A stretch of DNA of 64,000 nucleotides, taken from assembly GCF_027484205.1 (NCBI RefSeq), contig NZ_JAIXUB010000015.1, positions 372,001 through 436,000 of the forward strand, given 5' to 3'. Shown here one piece after another: positions 43,393 to 53,591 of this stretch. The first letter of the stretch is position 1; each line of letters opens with the position of its first letter. This stretch comes from Flavobacterium sp. (GTDB taxonomy: Bacteria > Bacteroidota > Bacteroidia > Flavobacteriales > Flavobacteriaceae). The translations under genes were made by a program, and so were the position numbers. The notes beneath the pieces are model-generated. The model was given only the letters and a program-made list of their open reading frames with translations, did not search any database and was not told where the DNA came from.

Positions 43393-46164
43393 ATGGATAG
43401 ATTTTCCTTTTTAAACGCAGCTCACACCGAATTTTTCGCTCAATTATACGATCAATATCTTGTAAATCCTGACAGTGTTGAACCAAGTTGGCGTGCTTTC
43501 TTCCAAGGTTTTGACTTTGGAATGGCAACTTTCAATGAAGAAAACGCTGGCGAATATGTGGCTAATTATGCTGCAAACTCTATAGATAACGGACAAGCTT
43601 CTGAAAAACTTCAAAAAGAATTTAATGTTCTTAAATTAATTGATGGCTACAGAACACGCGGACATCTTTTTACTGAAACCAATCCAGTTCGAGAAAGAAG
43701 AACGTATGAGCCAAATTTAGATTTGGTTAATTTTGGACTTTCAGATGCTGATTTGAATACGGTTTTTGATGCAGCCAAAGTTCTTGGTCATCAGCCAAAA
43801 ACTTTAAAAGAAATCATTACACATCTTAAAAATGTGTACTGCCAACATATTGGTATTGAGTACATGTACATGAGAAAACCAGAGGTTATTCAGTGGATTC
43901 AAAATAGAATTAACATCAACGATAATCTTCCAAATTTTGATGGTGAACAAAAGAAACACATTTTAGGAAAACTAAACGAAGCAGTTTCTTTTGAAAACTT
44001 TCTTCATACAAAATATGTAGGTCAAAAGCGTTTCTCTCTTGAAGGTGGCGAAAGTATTATTCCAGCACTTGATGCCTTGATAGAATCTGCTGCTGAAAAA
44101 GGTGTAGAACATTTCGTTATGGGAATGGCACACCGCGGAAGATTAAATATTCTTGCTAATATCTTCGGAAAAGCAACGCAAGATATTTTCTCAGAATTTG
44201 ACGGAAAAGACTACGATAAAGAATATTTTGATGGTGACGTAAAATACCATTTAGGTTTAACTTCTGAAAGAAAAACTAAATCTGGTAAAAAAATCAATAT
44301 CAATTTAGCTCCAAATCCTTCACATCTTGAAACCGTTGGTGCTGTTATTGAAGGAATTGCTCGTGCAAAACAAGATAAATATACGCCAGACGATTTCTCA
44401 AAAGTATTGCCAATTGCCGTTCACGGTGATGCTGCTGTTGCTGGACAAGGAATTGTGTATGAAATTGTTCAAATGGCACAACTTGACGGTTACAGAACAG
44501 GAGGAACTATTCATATTGTAATTAACAACCAAGTTGGATTTACTACTAATTATCAAGATGCACGTTCATCAACATATTGTACAGACGTAGCAAAAGTGAC
44601 ACTTTCTCCAGTACTTCATGTTAATTCAGATGATACTGAAGCGGTTGTTCACGCTATGTTATTTGCTTTAGATTTCCGTATGCAATTTGGTCGTGATGTA
44701 TTTATTGATTTATTAGGATACAGAAAATATGGACATAACGAAGGTGATGAACCACGTTTTACGCAACCAGTTTTATATAAAATCATTGCTAAACATAGAA
44801 ATCCTAGAGATATTTATGCAGAGAAATTAATTACTGCAGGTATTGTTGATGCAGCTTACATCACAAAAATTGAAAACGAGTACAAAGATAAATTAGATGA
44901 AAATCTTCAAGCATCTCGTAAAAAAGATTTAACGATAATCAAACCTTTCTTGCAAGACGAATGGAAAGGATTTGAGCAAGTTTCTGATGATGTTATGTTG
45001 CAAAAATTTGATACTAAATTCGACAAAAAGAAATTAGATCAAATTGCAAATGAAATTTCAACTTTGCCATCAGATAAAAAGTTCATTAGCAAAATTTCAA
45101 AAATTGTTAATGACAGAAAAACCATGTATGATAACAATGTTATCGATTGGGGAACAGCAGAAACCCTTGCTTATGGTTCGTTATTAACAGAAGGTTTTGA
45201 TGTTAGAATCTCAGGGCAAGACGTAGAAAGAGGAACATTCTCTCATCGTCATGCTGTTGTAAAAGTAGAAGATAGTGAAGAAGAAGTAATTCTTTTAAAT
45301 TCACTTAAAGATAAAAAAGGAAAGTTCAATGTATTTAATTCCTTCCTTTCAGAATATGGAGTTTTAGGTTTTGATTATGGTTATGCTTTAGCAAATCCGA
45401 ATGCATTAACTATTTGGGAAGCTCAATTTGGAGATTTCTCTAATGGTGCACAAATCATGATTGACCAATACATTTCATGTGGTGAAGACAAATGGAACAA
45501 CCAAAATGGTATTGTTCTTTTATTGCCACACGGATATGAAGGTCAAGGTGCAGAACACTCTTCGGCTAGAATGGAACGTTATTTACAACTTTGTGCACGT
45601 CATAATATGTACGTTGCCGATTGTACAACGCCAGCCAATTTCTATCACTTGTTGAGAAGACAAATGAAAACGAAATTCCGTAAACCATTAATACATTTTT
45701 CACCAAAAAGTTTGTTGCGTCACCCATTGTGTGTTTCTACTCAAGAAGACTTATACAACGGACATTTTCAAGAAACAATTGATGATACTTCAGTAGATAA
45801 GAAAAAAGTAAAAACAGTAGTTTTCGTTACCGGAAAATTCTATTACGATATTCTTGCCGAAAGAGAAAATAACGGAAGAAATGATGTAGCTTTGGTTCGT
45901 ATTGAGCAATTATTTCCATTACCAGTGGAACAATTAAAAGCCATTATTGCGAGTTATCCAAATGCTGACGATTATGTTTGGGCACAAGAAGAACCAAAAA
46001 ATATGGGTGCTTACAGCTATATGTTGATGAATTTCGATTTAGTGCCTTGGAGATTAGCATCATTAAAAGCATACGCAGCACCAGCAGCAGGAAGTCACAC
46101 TAGAGATAGACGTCGTCATGCCGATGCTATTAGAATGGTTTTTGATAAAAATTTATTTAGATAA
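43393..46164 (+). CDS. sucA: 2-oxoglutarate dehydrogenase E1 component
   Basis: A thiamine-diphosphate enzyme of the TCA cycle. The 923 residues have the N-terminal E1 signature (FLNAAHTEFFAQLYDQYL), the TPP site GDAAVAGQGIVYE continuing to INNQVGFTT, the RGTFSHRHAVV segment and a C-terminal AQEEPKNMGAY. Decarboxylates 2-oxoglutarate and passes succinyl to E2. sucB follows after a 183-base spacer containing a hairpin repeat and word repeats. Confidence 0.97.
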   Translation: MDRFSFLNAAHTEFFAQLYDQYLVNPDSVEPSWRAFFQGFDFGMATFNEENAGEYVANYAANSIDNGQASEKLQKEFNVLKLIDGYRTRGHLFTETNPVRERRTYEPNLDLVNFGLSDADLNTVFDAAKVLGHQPKTLKEIITHLKNVYCQHIGIEYMYMRKPEVIQWIQNRININDNLPNFDGEQKKHILGKLNEAVSFENFLHTKYVGQKRFSLEGGESIIPALDALIESAAEKGVEHFVMGMAHRGRLNILANIFGKATQDIFSEFDGKDYDKEYFDGDVKYHLGLTSERKTKSGKKININLAPNPSHLETVGAVIEGIARAKQDKYTPDDFSKVLPIAVHGDAAVAGQGIVYEIVQMAQLDGYRTGGTIHIVINNQVGFTTNYQDARSSTYCTDVAKVTLSPVLHVNSDDTEAVVHAMLFALDFRMQFGRDVFIDLLGYRKYGHNEGDEPRFTQPVLYKIIAKHRNPRDIYAEKLITAGIVDAAYITKIENEYKDKLDENLQASRKKDLTIIKPFLQDEWKGFEQVSDDVMLQKFDTKFDKKKLDQIANEISTLPSDKKFISKISKIVNDRKTMYDNNVIDWGTAETLAYGSLLTEGFDVRISGQDVERGTFSHRHAVVKVEDSEEEVILLNSLKDKKGKFNVFNSFLSEYGVLGFDYGYALANPNALTIWEAQFGDFSNGAQIMIDQYISCGEDKWNNQNGIVLLLPHGYEGQGAEHSSARMERYLQLCARHNMYVADCTTPANFYHLLRRQMKTKFRKPLIHFSPKSLLRHPLCVSTQEDLYNGHFQETIDDTSVDKKKVKTVVFVTGKFYYDILAERENNGRNDVALVRIEQLFPLPVEQLKAIIASYPNADDYVWAQEEPKNMGAYSYMLMNFDLVPWRLASLKAYAAPAAGSHTRDRRRHADAIRMVFDKNLFR

Positions 46165-46169
46165 TTAGG

Positions 46170-46248
46170 AGCTATTTCCCGCTTTCCGCTTTATCTTTTC
46201 CTTTTTAAAGAAAAAAGAAAAAGGATGCCGCTGCAATCGGGGCTAGAA
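46170..46248. repeat. Dispersed hairpin repeat element, copy 2
   Basis: GCTATTTCCCGCTTTCCG and the distal ATCGGGGCTAG match the flanks of the element at 18378-18474. Here the stem is ATCTTTTCCTTTTT / AAAAAGAAAAAGGAT (imperfect). It sits between sucA and sucB. Confidence 0.6.
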
Positions 46249-46291
46249 CAAACAATAAAAGAACACGATATTAAATAATTATATAATTTTC

Positions 46292-46340
46292 AGAATAAAC
46301 TTTTAAACTTTTAAACTTTTAAACCTGAAACTTTAAACTA
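46292..46340. repeat. Word-repeat leader of sucB
   Basis: ACTTTTAAACTTTTAAAC units repeat several times, then CCTGAAACTTTAAAC, ending a few bases before the sucB ATG. Confidence 0.5.
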
Positions 46341-46347
46341 AAAGAAT

Positions 46348-47568
46348 ATGATTTTAGAAATGAAAGTGCCTTCACCAGGCGAATCGATAAAAGAAGTTGA
46401 AATTGCTACTTGGTTAGTAAAAGATGGCGATTATGTAGAAAAAGACCAAGCGATTGCTGAAGTAGATTCAGACAAAGCAACTCTTGAATTACCTGCTGAA
46501 GCAAGCGGAATTATTACTCTAAAAGCAGAAGAAGGTGATGCTGTTGCTGTTGGAGCAGTAGTTTGTTTAATTGATACAAGCGCAGCAAAACCTAGTGGAA
46601 GCGCTCCAGCTGAAGTAAAAGCAGAAGCTCCAAAAGTGGAAACTCCTAAGAAAGAGGAAGTAAAATCAGCTCCAGTTGCCGAGAAAACATATGCAACTCA
46701 AGCGCCGTCTCCAGCAGCGAGAAAAATATTAGACGAAAAAAACATTCAACCAACAGAAATCGTTGGAACAGGAAAAGGTGGAAGAATTACTAAAGATGAT
46801 GCTGTAAATGCAGTACCATCAATGGGAACTCCAACAGGTGGAACTCGTGGTTCTGAAAGAACAAAATTGTCAATGTTGCGTCGTAAAGTTGCAGAAAGAT
46901 TAGTTTCTGCTAAAAATGAAACAGCAATGTTAACTACTTTCAATGAAGTTGACATGACAGCTATCTATGCTTTGAGAGCTGAATATAAAGATGCATTTAA
47001 GGAAAAACACGGATTAGGTTTAGGTTTCATGTCGTTCTTTACTAAAGCAGTTACAAGAGCGTTGCAATTATTCCCAGACGTGAACTCAATGATTGACGGT
47101 CAAGAGAAAATCTCTTATGATTTTTGTGATATTTCTGTTGCAGTTTCTGGTCCAAAAGGATTAATGGTTCCTGTAATGAGAAATGCAGAAACATTATCAT
47201 TTAGAGGAGTTGAAGCAGAAATCAAACGTTTGGCAATTCGTGCTCGTGACGGACAAATTACGGTTGATGAAATGACAGGTGGAACATTTACTATTTCTAA
47301 TGGTGGTGTTTTTGGAAGTATGTTGTCAACACCAATTATCAATCCTCCACAATCAGGAATTTTAGGAATGCACAATGTGGTTGATAGAGCAATCGTTAAA
47401 AACGGTCAAATAGTTATTGCTCCAGTTATGTTTGTTGCTTTATCTTATGATCACAGAATCATCGACGGACGTGAGTCGGTTGGTTTCTTAGTAGCGGTAA
47501 AAGAAGCATTAGAAAACCCAGTAGAAATTTTAATGGGTGGCAATGCTAAAAAAGCTTTAGAACTATAG
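46348..47568 (+). CDS. sucB: Dihydrolipoyllysine succinyltransferase (2-oxoglutarate dehydrogenase E2)
   Basis: The acyl-transfer core of the 2-oxoglutarate dehydrogenase complex. The 406 residues include one lipoyl domain (lipoyl-Lys43 in DSDKAT), a Pro/Ala/Lys linker, an E3-binding domain (about 112-150, SPAARKILDEKNI) and the catalytic domain with His369 and Asp373 in DHRIIDG. It is functionally paired with sucA. The E3 lipoamide dehydrogenase is not in the window. Confidence 0.96.
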   Translation: MILEMKVPSPGESIKEVEIATWLVKDGDYVEKDQAIAEVDSDKATLELPAEASGIITLKAEEGDAVAVGAVVCLIDTSAAKPSGSAPAEVKAEAPKVETPKKEEVKSAPVAEKTYATQAPSPAARKILDEKNIQPTEIVGTGKGGRITKDDAVNAVPSMGTPTGGTRGSERTKLSMLRRKVAERLVSAKNETAMLTTFNEVDMTAIYALRAEYKDAFKEKHGLGLGFMSFFTKAVTRALQLFPDVNSMIDGQEKISYDFCDISVAVSGPKGLMVPVMRNAETLSFRGVEAEIKRLAIRARDGQITVDEMTGGTFTISNGGVFGSMLSTPIINPPQSGILGMHNVVDRAIVKNGQIVIAPVMFVALSYDHRIIDGRESVGFLVAVKEALENPVEILMGGNAKKALEL

Positions 47569-47592
47569 TTTTTAAAAGATATTTCAAAAATT

Positions 47593-47627
47593 AAACTCGT
47601 AATAAAATTTTATTACGAGTTTTTTGT
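47593..47627 (+). terminator. Terminator after sucB
   Basis: AAACTCGTAATAAAA and its reverse complement abut without loop (30-base palindrome), then T residues. Confidence 0.85.
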
Positions 47628-47698
47628 TTTTTATAGGTAGATAAACAGAAAATTTGGTTGTTAATCGATTAGATAATTACTTAATATCAAAACGATTA

Positions 47699-47706
47699 TA
47701 AATTTG
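47699..47706 (+). promoter_or_regulatory. -7 box of the T9SS/S74 gene pair
   Basis: TAAATTTG lies 14 bases before the ATG at 47721. A clear -33 TTG was not found. Confidence 0.4.
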
Positions 47707-47720
47707 TAAAAAAATAATTT

Positions 47721-48194
47721 ATGAGAAAGATTTATATTTTATTAATTATTGCATTGACAGCAAATGGTTTTGCTCAATCAAATATTGTTGCAACAGGAGG
47801 AAATGCTGTTGCAATGGACAATGCTTCTTTAAGTTATTCTATTGGTCAGATAGATTATATTCCGTTAAATTCTGCTTCAGGAAGTTTGAATTTGGGTAAT
47901 CAACAACCTTATGAAATTTATGTACTTGATATCGAAAATCCAAACGGTATTATTAAGTATAGTTTGTTTCCAAATCCAACTACAAATCAAATAGAATTAT
48001 CATTGTTTGAGATTGATTTTTCTAAAATGAAATACGTGCTTTTTGATGTAAATGGTAAATTACTTTTTGAAAATACTATTTCAAATGAAACTACCGTCAT
48101 TTCAATGGAAAGTCTTTCAGCATCTATTTATTTTCTATCTGTTATGGATGAAAAATCGAATATAATTAAATCGTTTAAAATCATAAAAAAATAA
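47721..48194 (+). CDS. Small exported protein with T9SS type A sorting domain
   Basis: A signal peptide (MRKIYILLIIALTANGFAQ) precedes a short body and a type A C-terminal sorting domain of about 75 residues (LFPNPTTNQIELSLF to the terminal SFKIIKK), which directs export through the type IX secretion system and surface attachment. The mature cargo is under 60 residues. It lies 4 bases before the S74 protein gene, so the two are expressed together, perhaps as anchor and fibre. The exact role is unknown. Confidence 0.85.
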   Translation: MRKIYILLIIALTANGFAQSNIVATGGNAVAMDNASLSYSIGQIDYIPLNSASGSLNLGNQQPYEIYVLDIENPNGIIKYSLFPNPTTNQIELSLFEIDFSKMKYVLFDVNGKLLFENTISNETTVISMESLSASIYFLSVMDEKSNIIKSFKIIKK

Positions 48195-48198
48195 TACT

Positions 48199-49797
48199 AT
48201 GAAAAATATAATTACCTTACTTTTATTTTGCTTTTTTACAAGTATTGCTCTTGCTCAAGCACCAAACAAGATGAGTTTTCAATCTGTGGTTAGAGATGGT
48301 TCTGGAAATTTAGTTGCAAATTCTAATGTTGGAATAAAAATTAGTATTCTACAAACATCAGCAAGTGGTACTGTTGTTTTTTCAGAATCTCATACTGTTT
48401 TAACCAATGCCAATGGATTAGCCACTTTAGAAATTGGAAACGGAACAAATATTTCAGGAACTATTGCAGGAATCAATTGGGCAACCGGACCATATTTTCT
48501 AAAGGTAGAAAGCGATCCAACAGGAGGAACGAGTTACACAATTTCGGGAACTTCTGAATTATTGAGTGTGCCTTATGCTCTTTATGCAGCTAATTCTGGT
48601 AGTTTAAATGTTTGGAATATTTTAGGTAATTCTAATATTGATGACGCCACAAATTTTATTGGAACGACTAATGCTAAAGATGTAATTTTTAAAAGAGACA
48701 ATACACGCTCAGGAAGAATTGGTTTAAACAACACCTCTTTTGGATACAATTCTTTGAATGCAGCCGCAACTGGAATCAGAAATACATCTATTGGGGCAAA
48801 TACTTTACCTTCAACAACTACAGGAACATTAAATGTAGCAGTAGGAGAAAGCACTATGTTTCTTAATACAACAGGACAGGAAAATAGTGCTTTTGGAGTA
48901 GGTTCATTATATTCAAATACGACTGGAAGCCAAAATACATCTATCGGTAGAAATGCCCTTACATCAAGTACTACAGCAAATTCTAATACGGCAATTGGTT
49001 ATGCAACTTTGAGAAATAATACTACTGGAAATTTTAACACAGGATTAGGTAGAGATGCATTACGACTTAATACAACAGGTATAGAAAATACGGCAAGCGG
49101 TGTAAATTCATTATATGATAACACCACAGGTGAAAAAAATTCAGCGGTTGGTGTTCAGTCACTTCGCAAAAACACAACTGGATTAAATAATACGGCTATT
49201 GGTTATCAAGCGCTTTTTGAAAATACAACAGGAAGTAACAACACTGCTGTTGGAAATACCGCTTTTTCAACAGGTTTAGCATATAGTAATTCGACAGCAA
49301 TTGGAGCTTCTAGCGTCATTACGGCAAGTAATCAGGTTAGAGTAGGTGATGTTAATGTTAACTCAATTGGCGGACAAGTGAGTTGGACTACTTTAAGTGA
49401 TGGTCGTTTTAAGGAAAATGTTATAGAAAATGTTCCTGGTTTAAGTTTTATTTCAAAATTGAAACCTGTAACTTATAACGTTAATAGAGATTTATTAAAT
49501 AAATTTTATAATGCTAAACTTTCTAATAATGTAAATGGAGGTTTAAGCGAAACGACAGTTGGTTTTATTGCTCAAGATGTTGAAAAATCAGCAAAAGAAA
49601 TTGGATTTAATTTTAGCGGAATTGATAAACCGAAAAACGAAACAGATCATTACGGAATTCGTTATTCTGATTTTATTCCTCCAGTTGTTAAAGCCATTCA
49701 GGAGCAACAAGAAGAAATTGAAAAATTGAAAACAGAAAACGAAAATCTTAAAAAACGATTAGAAATTTTAGAAAATATAATTTTAGAAAGAAAATAA
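48199..49797 (+). CDS. Exported fibre-like protein with 17-residue repeats and S74 chaperone domain
   Basis: A signal peptide (to about LAQ, residue 20) precedes a beta-sandwich N-terminal part. About nine 17-residue repeats follow (NTTGxxNTAIGxxAL type), like the left-handed beta-roll of trimeric adhesin heads. The C-terminal S74 intramolecular chaperone begins LSDGRFKENV, with Ser400 and Lys405 spaced as the self-cleavage dyad of phage endosialidase, and ends in a coiled coil (QEEIEKLKTENENLKKR). Probably a trimeric surface fibre that may cut off its own chaperone. No T9SS domain of its own. Confidence 0.85.
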   Translation: MKNIITLLLFCFFTSIALAQAPNKMSFQSVVRDGSGNLVANSNVGIKISILQTSASGTVVFSESHTVLTNANGLATLEIGNGTNISGTIAGINWATGPYFLKVESDPTGGTSYTISGTSELLSVPYALYAANSGSLNVWNILGNSNIDDATNFIGTTNAKDVIFKRDNTRSGRIGLNNTSFGYNSLNAAATGIRNTSIGANTLPSTTTGTLNVAVGESTMFLNTTGQENSAFGVGSLYSNTTGSQNTSIGRNALTSSTTANSNTAIGYATLRNNTTGNFNTGLGRDALRLNTTGIENTASGVNSLYDNTTGEKNSAVGVQSLRKNTTGLNNTAIGYQALFENTTGSNNTAVGNTAFSTGLAYSNSTAIGASSVITASNQVRVGDVNVNSIGGQVSWTTLSDGRFKENVIENVPGLSFISKLKPVTYNVNRDLLNKFYNAKLSNNVNGGLSETTVGFIAQDVEKSAKEIGFNFSGIDKPKNETDHYGIRYSDFIPPVVKAIQEQQEEIEKLKTENENLKKRLEILENIILERK

Positions 49798-49801
49798 TAA
49801 C

Positions 49802-49832
49802 AATCCCGATTTGAATTTAAATCGGGATTTTT
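49802..49832 (+). terminator. Terminator after the S74 gene
   Basis: AATCCCGATTT-gaattt-AAATCGGGATT followed by T. Confidence 0.85.
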
Positions 49833-49863
49833 CGTTTATTTGCGTTCATTAACCAAAATTTTT

Positions 49864-51075
49864 ATGGCTTCTAACAAAAAATCGGCTGCGATAGGTTTTA
49901 TTTTTATAACGATGCTTATCGACATCACAGGTTGGGGAATCATCATTCCAGTGATTCCTAAATTAATTAAAGAATTAATTCATGGTGATATTAGCGAAGC
50001 TGCAAAAATTGGTGGTTGGTTAACCTTTGCTTATGCTATTACACAATTTGTTTTTGCACCTTTGGTTGGAAATTTAAGCGATAAATTTGGTAGAAGACCA
50101 ATTATTCTAATTTCGCTTTTTGCTTTTTCAATGGATTATTTACTTCTTGCTTTTGCACCAACAATCACTTGGATATTCATAGGTAGAATTATTGCCGGAA
50201 TCACAGGCGCAAGTATCACAACGGCTTCCGCTTACATTGCAGATGTGAGTACACCCGAAAACCGAGCTAAAAACTTTGGAATGATTGGAGCCGCTTTCGG
50301 ATTAGGGTTTATCATTGGACCAGTAATTGGTGGACTTTTAGGTCAATTTGGTTCTAGAGTTCCTTTTTATGCTGCTGCGGTGTTATGTTTATTAAATTTC
50401 TTATACGGTTATTTCATTTTGCCAGAATCTTTATCAAAAGAAAATCGCAGAGAATTTAGTTTGAAAAGAGCCAATCCAATTGGTGCTTTTTTAAATTTGA
50501 AAATGTATCCACAATTAATTGGACTAGTAATTTCTATTTTCCTTTTATACACCGCTTCACATGCCGTTCATAGCAATTGGAGTTATTTTACTATTTATAA
50601 ATTCAATTGGGATGAAAAAATGGTAGGAATTTCACTTGGAGCCATTGGGCTTTTAGTAGGAATTGTACAAGGAGGTTTGATAAGAGTTATCAATCCAAAA
50701 TTGGGAAACGAAAAAAGTATTTATGTGGGAATGGCACTTTATACTATTGGAATGTTTCTTTTTGCAACAGCAACACAAAGCTGGATGATGTTTGCTTTTT
50801 TAATTCCGTATTGTCTTGGAGGAATTGCCGGACCAGCAATGCAAGCCGTCATTTCAAGTCAAGTTCCAGCTAATGAGCAAGGCGAAATTCAAGGTACACT
50901 TTCAAGTTTGATGAGCGCATCAGCAATTGTTGGACCACCTATGATGAGTACCGTTTTTTATTATTTTACACATAAAACAGCACCATTTCAATTTGCAGGT
51001 GCACCATTTGTTTTAGGTGGATTTTTGATGTTATTGAGTACGATTATTGCTTATTTTTCTTTTAGGAAGAAATAG
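49864..51075 (+). CDS. MFS transporter, TetA/DHA1-like
   Basis: An inner-membrane major facilitator of 403 residues with twelve helices. The inter-helix 2-3 motif ([14 protein letters not shown]) and the antiporter-type [16 protein letters not shown] in helix 5 place it near the Tet(A)/DHA1 drug:H+ antiporters. The ATG at 49864 (MASNKKS) is preferred to a TTG 24 bases earlier. Substrate unknown; tetracycline resistance cannot be concluded. Single gene between two terminators. Confidence 0.9.
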   Translation: MASNKKSAAIGFIFITMLIDITGWGIIIPVIPKLIKELIHGDISEAAKIGGWLTFAYAITQFVFAPLVGNLSDKFGRRPIILISLFAFSMDYLLLAFAPTITWIFIGRIIAGITGASITTASAYIADVSTPENRAKNFGMIGAAFGLGFIIGPVIGGLLGQFGSRVPFYAAAVLCLLNFLYGYFILPESLSKENRREFSLKRANPIGAFLNLKMYPQLIGLVISIFLLYTASHAVHSNWSYFTIYKFNWDEKMVGISLGAIGLLVGIVQGGLIRVINPKLGNEKSIYVGMALYTIGMFLFATATQSWMMFAFLIPYCLGGIAGPAMQAVISSQVPANEQGEIQGTLSSLMSASAIVGPPMMSTVFYYFTHKTAPFQFAGAPFVLGGFLMLLSTIIAYFSFRKK

Positions 51076-51089
51076 ATATATTAAAAAAG

Positions 51090-51133
51090 AAAATCCAAAT
51101 TCTAATATTATTTTATTGGAATTTGGATTTTTA
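51090..51133. terminator. Bidirectional terminator between MFS and T9SS genes
   Basis: AAATCCAAATTC and GAATTTGGATTT form the stem around a 16-base loop, with A on the left and T on the right. Confidence 0.78.
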
Positions 51134-51152
51134 TTATTGGATTTTCTCACTT

Positions 51153-53504
51153 TTACTCCTTCACAATCTTAACCACTTTTTCTTGATTTTGACTTATAAT
51201 TTTTACGAAGTAAATTCCTTTAGAAAGATTACTCATTTCAATTTCGGTTTGTAAATCATTTACTTTTTGTGCAAGTATTTTTTGTCCTAAAACAGAAGTT
51301 ATTTCTATAAAATCAATAGTGTTTGAATTAGTTATAGTAAAATTATTTTTTACAGGATTTGGAAAATAATTCAAATCAGTGAAAGCAAAATTTTGGTTGG
51401 ATAAAGTTGCAACAAACTCAGTTGTGCAAACATTAGTTACAATTGCTGGATTAAAATCGAAATAAATATTAGCATAATTCGGAATAATATCACCAATAGC
51501 ATAACCCGATTTTGGTTTTATTTGGAACGTAATGTAACCATGACCAATAGTCGCACTTCCATTTGATGGAGGTAAATTAATTCCATTGAAACGCCATGAT
51601 AAATTTGCTCCATTTCTATTCAATACATAATTGTGAGACGAAGCTACCATTACAATTGAATTTTCATCAAGTTTTGAATCTAAAAAATCATCAACTTTTA
51701 TATTTATTGCATTTGCTGTACCTGTATTTTCAAATCTGATGGTATAAGTTAAAAAATCATTTGATGTAAATGTGGAATAAACAATTCGTCCACCATGAGT
51801 TTCTTGTTTGTCATTTGGATCATAAGAACCAACAATAGTTTGTGTTAAACTTGAAGTGTTATTTGAAACAAGTACATCACTTGCAGGAATTGTAGTAGAA
51901 ACAGAGTTAGTAAGTTGTTGTCCCAAAGCCACAGTTGGAATAGTTGGCACTTGCATTGTTACAATTATAGAACGAGTTTGAAAAGGCAATAAATTTGTAA
52001 AACTGTAAGTAAATCCTGTCGGAGTATTAGTTACTGTTTGGCTTACTCCTGTAATAGTAACATTAGCATCTTTAGTAAAAGTTGCCGTTCCTGATGGAAT
52101 TGTTTGTGTTCCGTTATTTCTTATAAAAATAATATTATTATAAGTAAAACCGGGCATTGGTGGAACTGAATTACTATATAAAGTAACTCCTAAATCAGTA
52201 AATGGATTGTACTGAACAGGAAAATTATAAGTTGTAATTCCAGAACCTGTAGTTACTGTTACATTAGAATAGGTTGTAGTACAAGTATATAGTGGTGTTG
52301 TGTAATAGGAATTACCAACAACAAAACTAAGATTGTAAAGTGTTGATGGATTTGATTCATATAAATAGGCAATATTACTAGGATTTGCAAAAATATAATT
52401 TGGAGAACCACCATTGATTGTATAAGCAAATGAACCATAATATCCTGAGTTTGTTTCGCCTGAGTCTTGAATTCCGTTATTATTTGTATCTAAAAACGCA
52501 TTTAATCTAATACCATCAGAAATAGAAAGATTGAATGAATTTGAAACACTTGAATTTACAGTTGCTCCATTATTTGTTCCTGTTGATGTAACAGTTGTAT
52601 TTACCGTGTGTGTATTTATATCGTTTTGAGTTATAACATGTGTTCCTGTAAAAGTTGTGCTATTTGTTGCTCCTGAAGCTAAAGTTGCTAAAGTTCCACC
52701 ATATATTGTAACATTAGGACTTGATAAGCTAATATTTGTAGCTGAAGTAGATTCATTATTAGTTACAGAATATTGATAATTAACAACATCACCAACATTT
52801 ACAAAACCATCACTATTGAAATCATTGTATGTTGGAGTAATATTTATTATTAAATTGTTTTGAACAACAATGGTTGCAGTTGCAATATCACAATTTGTGG
52901 GATTTAAAATTTCACAAATTTGATAAGTTACAGTATAGGTTCCACTTGAAATTCCGCTTCCGGCATTTAATGTAATCGTACCATTTGGGTTTAAAATAAA
53001 GGCAGGATTTGACATCGAGGATACGGTCAACGTTATTTGGTATGGCAAAACGGGTACACCATTTAAAGTATCATTCAATAATATAGTTGGAGTTGTTCCA
53101 CCAGTTGTAGCATCAAGAGTAAACGCTCCGTCATTAACAGCATCTATTGGTGCGGCAGTTACATAAACATATATATAACCAGTATCACAGTTTGAAGAAT
53201 TTGCTGTTTCACAAATTTGATATTGAATAGAGTAATAACCCGCAGGAGTTCCAGGGTTTATAATAAACAATCCACTTGGCTGTATAAAACCTACAGTTGA
53301 GCTTACGATAGATACAGTAACATTACTAGAATTTACAGGCGAACCGTTTAGCGTATCATTAGAAAAGACATTCGACCATGTTCCACCAGTAAGACCATTT
53401 ATAATTGACGGAACATTATCATCATTTGCTACAATCTGCCCAAAGGAATTTGAAGAAATAAATAAAACGAATAAGAATAAAGTGCAAGTGTAAAGTTTTC
53501 TCAT
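51153..53504 (-). CDS. Large surface protein with DUF11-like repeats and T9SS type A sorting domain
   Basis: A 783-residue exported protein; the start at 53504 (MRKLYTCTLFLFVLF) gives a normal signal peptide ending SFGQ. Two Ig-like repeats with paired Cys (CETANSSNCD, CEILNPTNCD), DUF11-type repeats and a DPNDK-containing domain (SYDPNDKQETHGG) precede the C-terminal sorting domain (NYFPNPVKNNFTI to KVVKIVKE). Expected on the cell surface through T9SS as an adhesin-like protein. A TACATTTG box (53523-53530) lies upstream. Confidence 0.88.
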   Translation of the reverse strand: MRKLYTCTLFLFVLFISSNSFGQIVANDDNVPSIINGLTGGTWSNVFSNDTLNGSPVNSSNVTVSIVSSTVGFIQPSGLFIINPGTPAGYYSIQYQICETANSSNCDTGYIYVYVTAAPIDAVNDGAFTLDATTGGTTPTILLNDTLNGVPVLPYQITLTVSSMSNPAFILNPNGTITLNAGSGISSGTYTVTYQICEILNPTNCDIATATIVVQNNLIINITPTYNDFNSDGFVNVGDVVNYQYSVTNNESTSATNISLSSPNVTIYGGTLATLASGATNSTTFTGTHVITQNDINTHTVNTTVTSTGTNNGATVNSSVSNSFNLSISDGIRLNAFLDTNNNGIQDSGETNSGYYGSFAYTINGGSPNYIFANPSNIAYLYESNPSTLYNLSFVVGNSYYTTPLYTCTTTYSNVTVTTGSGITTYNFPVQYNPFTDLGVTLYSNSVPPMPGFTYNNIIFIRNNGTQTIPSGTATFTKDANVTITGVSQTVTNTPTGFTYSFTNLLPFQTRSIIVTMQVPTIPTVALGQQLTNSVSTTIPASDVLVSNNTSSLTQTIVGSYDPNDKQETHGGRIVYSTFTSNDFLTYTIRFENTGTANAINIKVDDFLDSKLDENSIVMVASSHNYVLNRNGANLSWRFNGINLPPSNGSATIGHGYITFQIKPKSGYAIGDIIPNYANIYFDFNPAIVTNVCTTEFVATLSNQNFAFTDLNYFPNPVKNNFTITNSNTIDFIEITSVLGQKILAQKVNDLQTEIEMSNLSKGIYFVKIISQNQEKVVKIVKE

Positions 53505-53591
53505 AATCAAACAATTAGAAAACAAATGTAGAAAAATGAGTGTTAATTTTATTGTAAATATCGATAAAATGCAAGTATTATCGTCAATCTA

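Noticed and set aside
48740-49290. 51-base periodic repeats as a CRISPR array
   Set aside because: The periodicity is coding: 17-residue protein repeats inside the S74 fibre gene, with degenerate units and no spacers.
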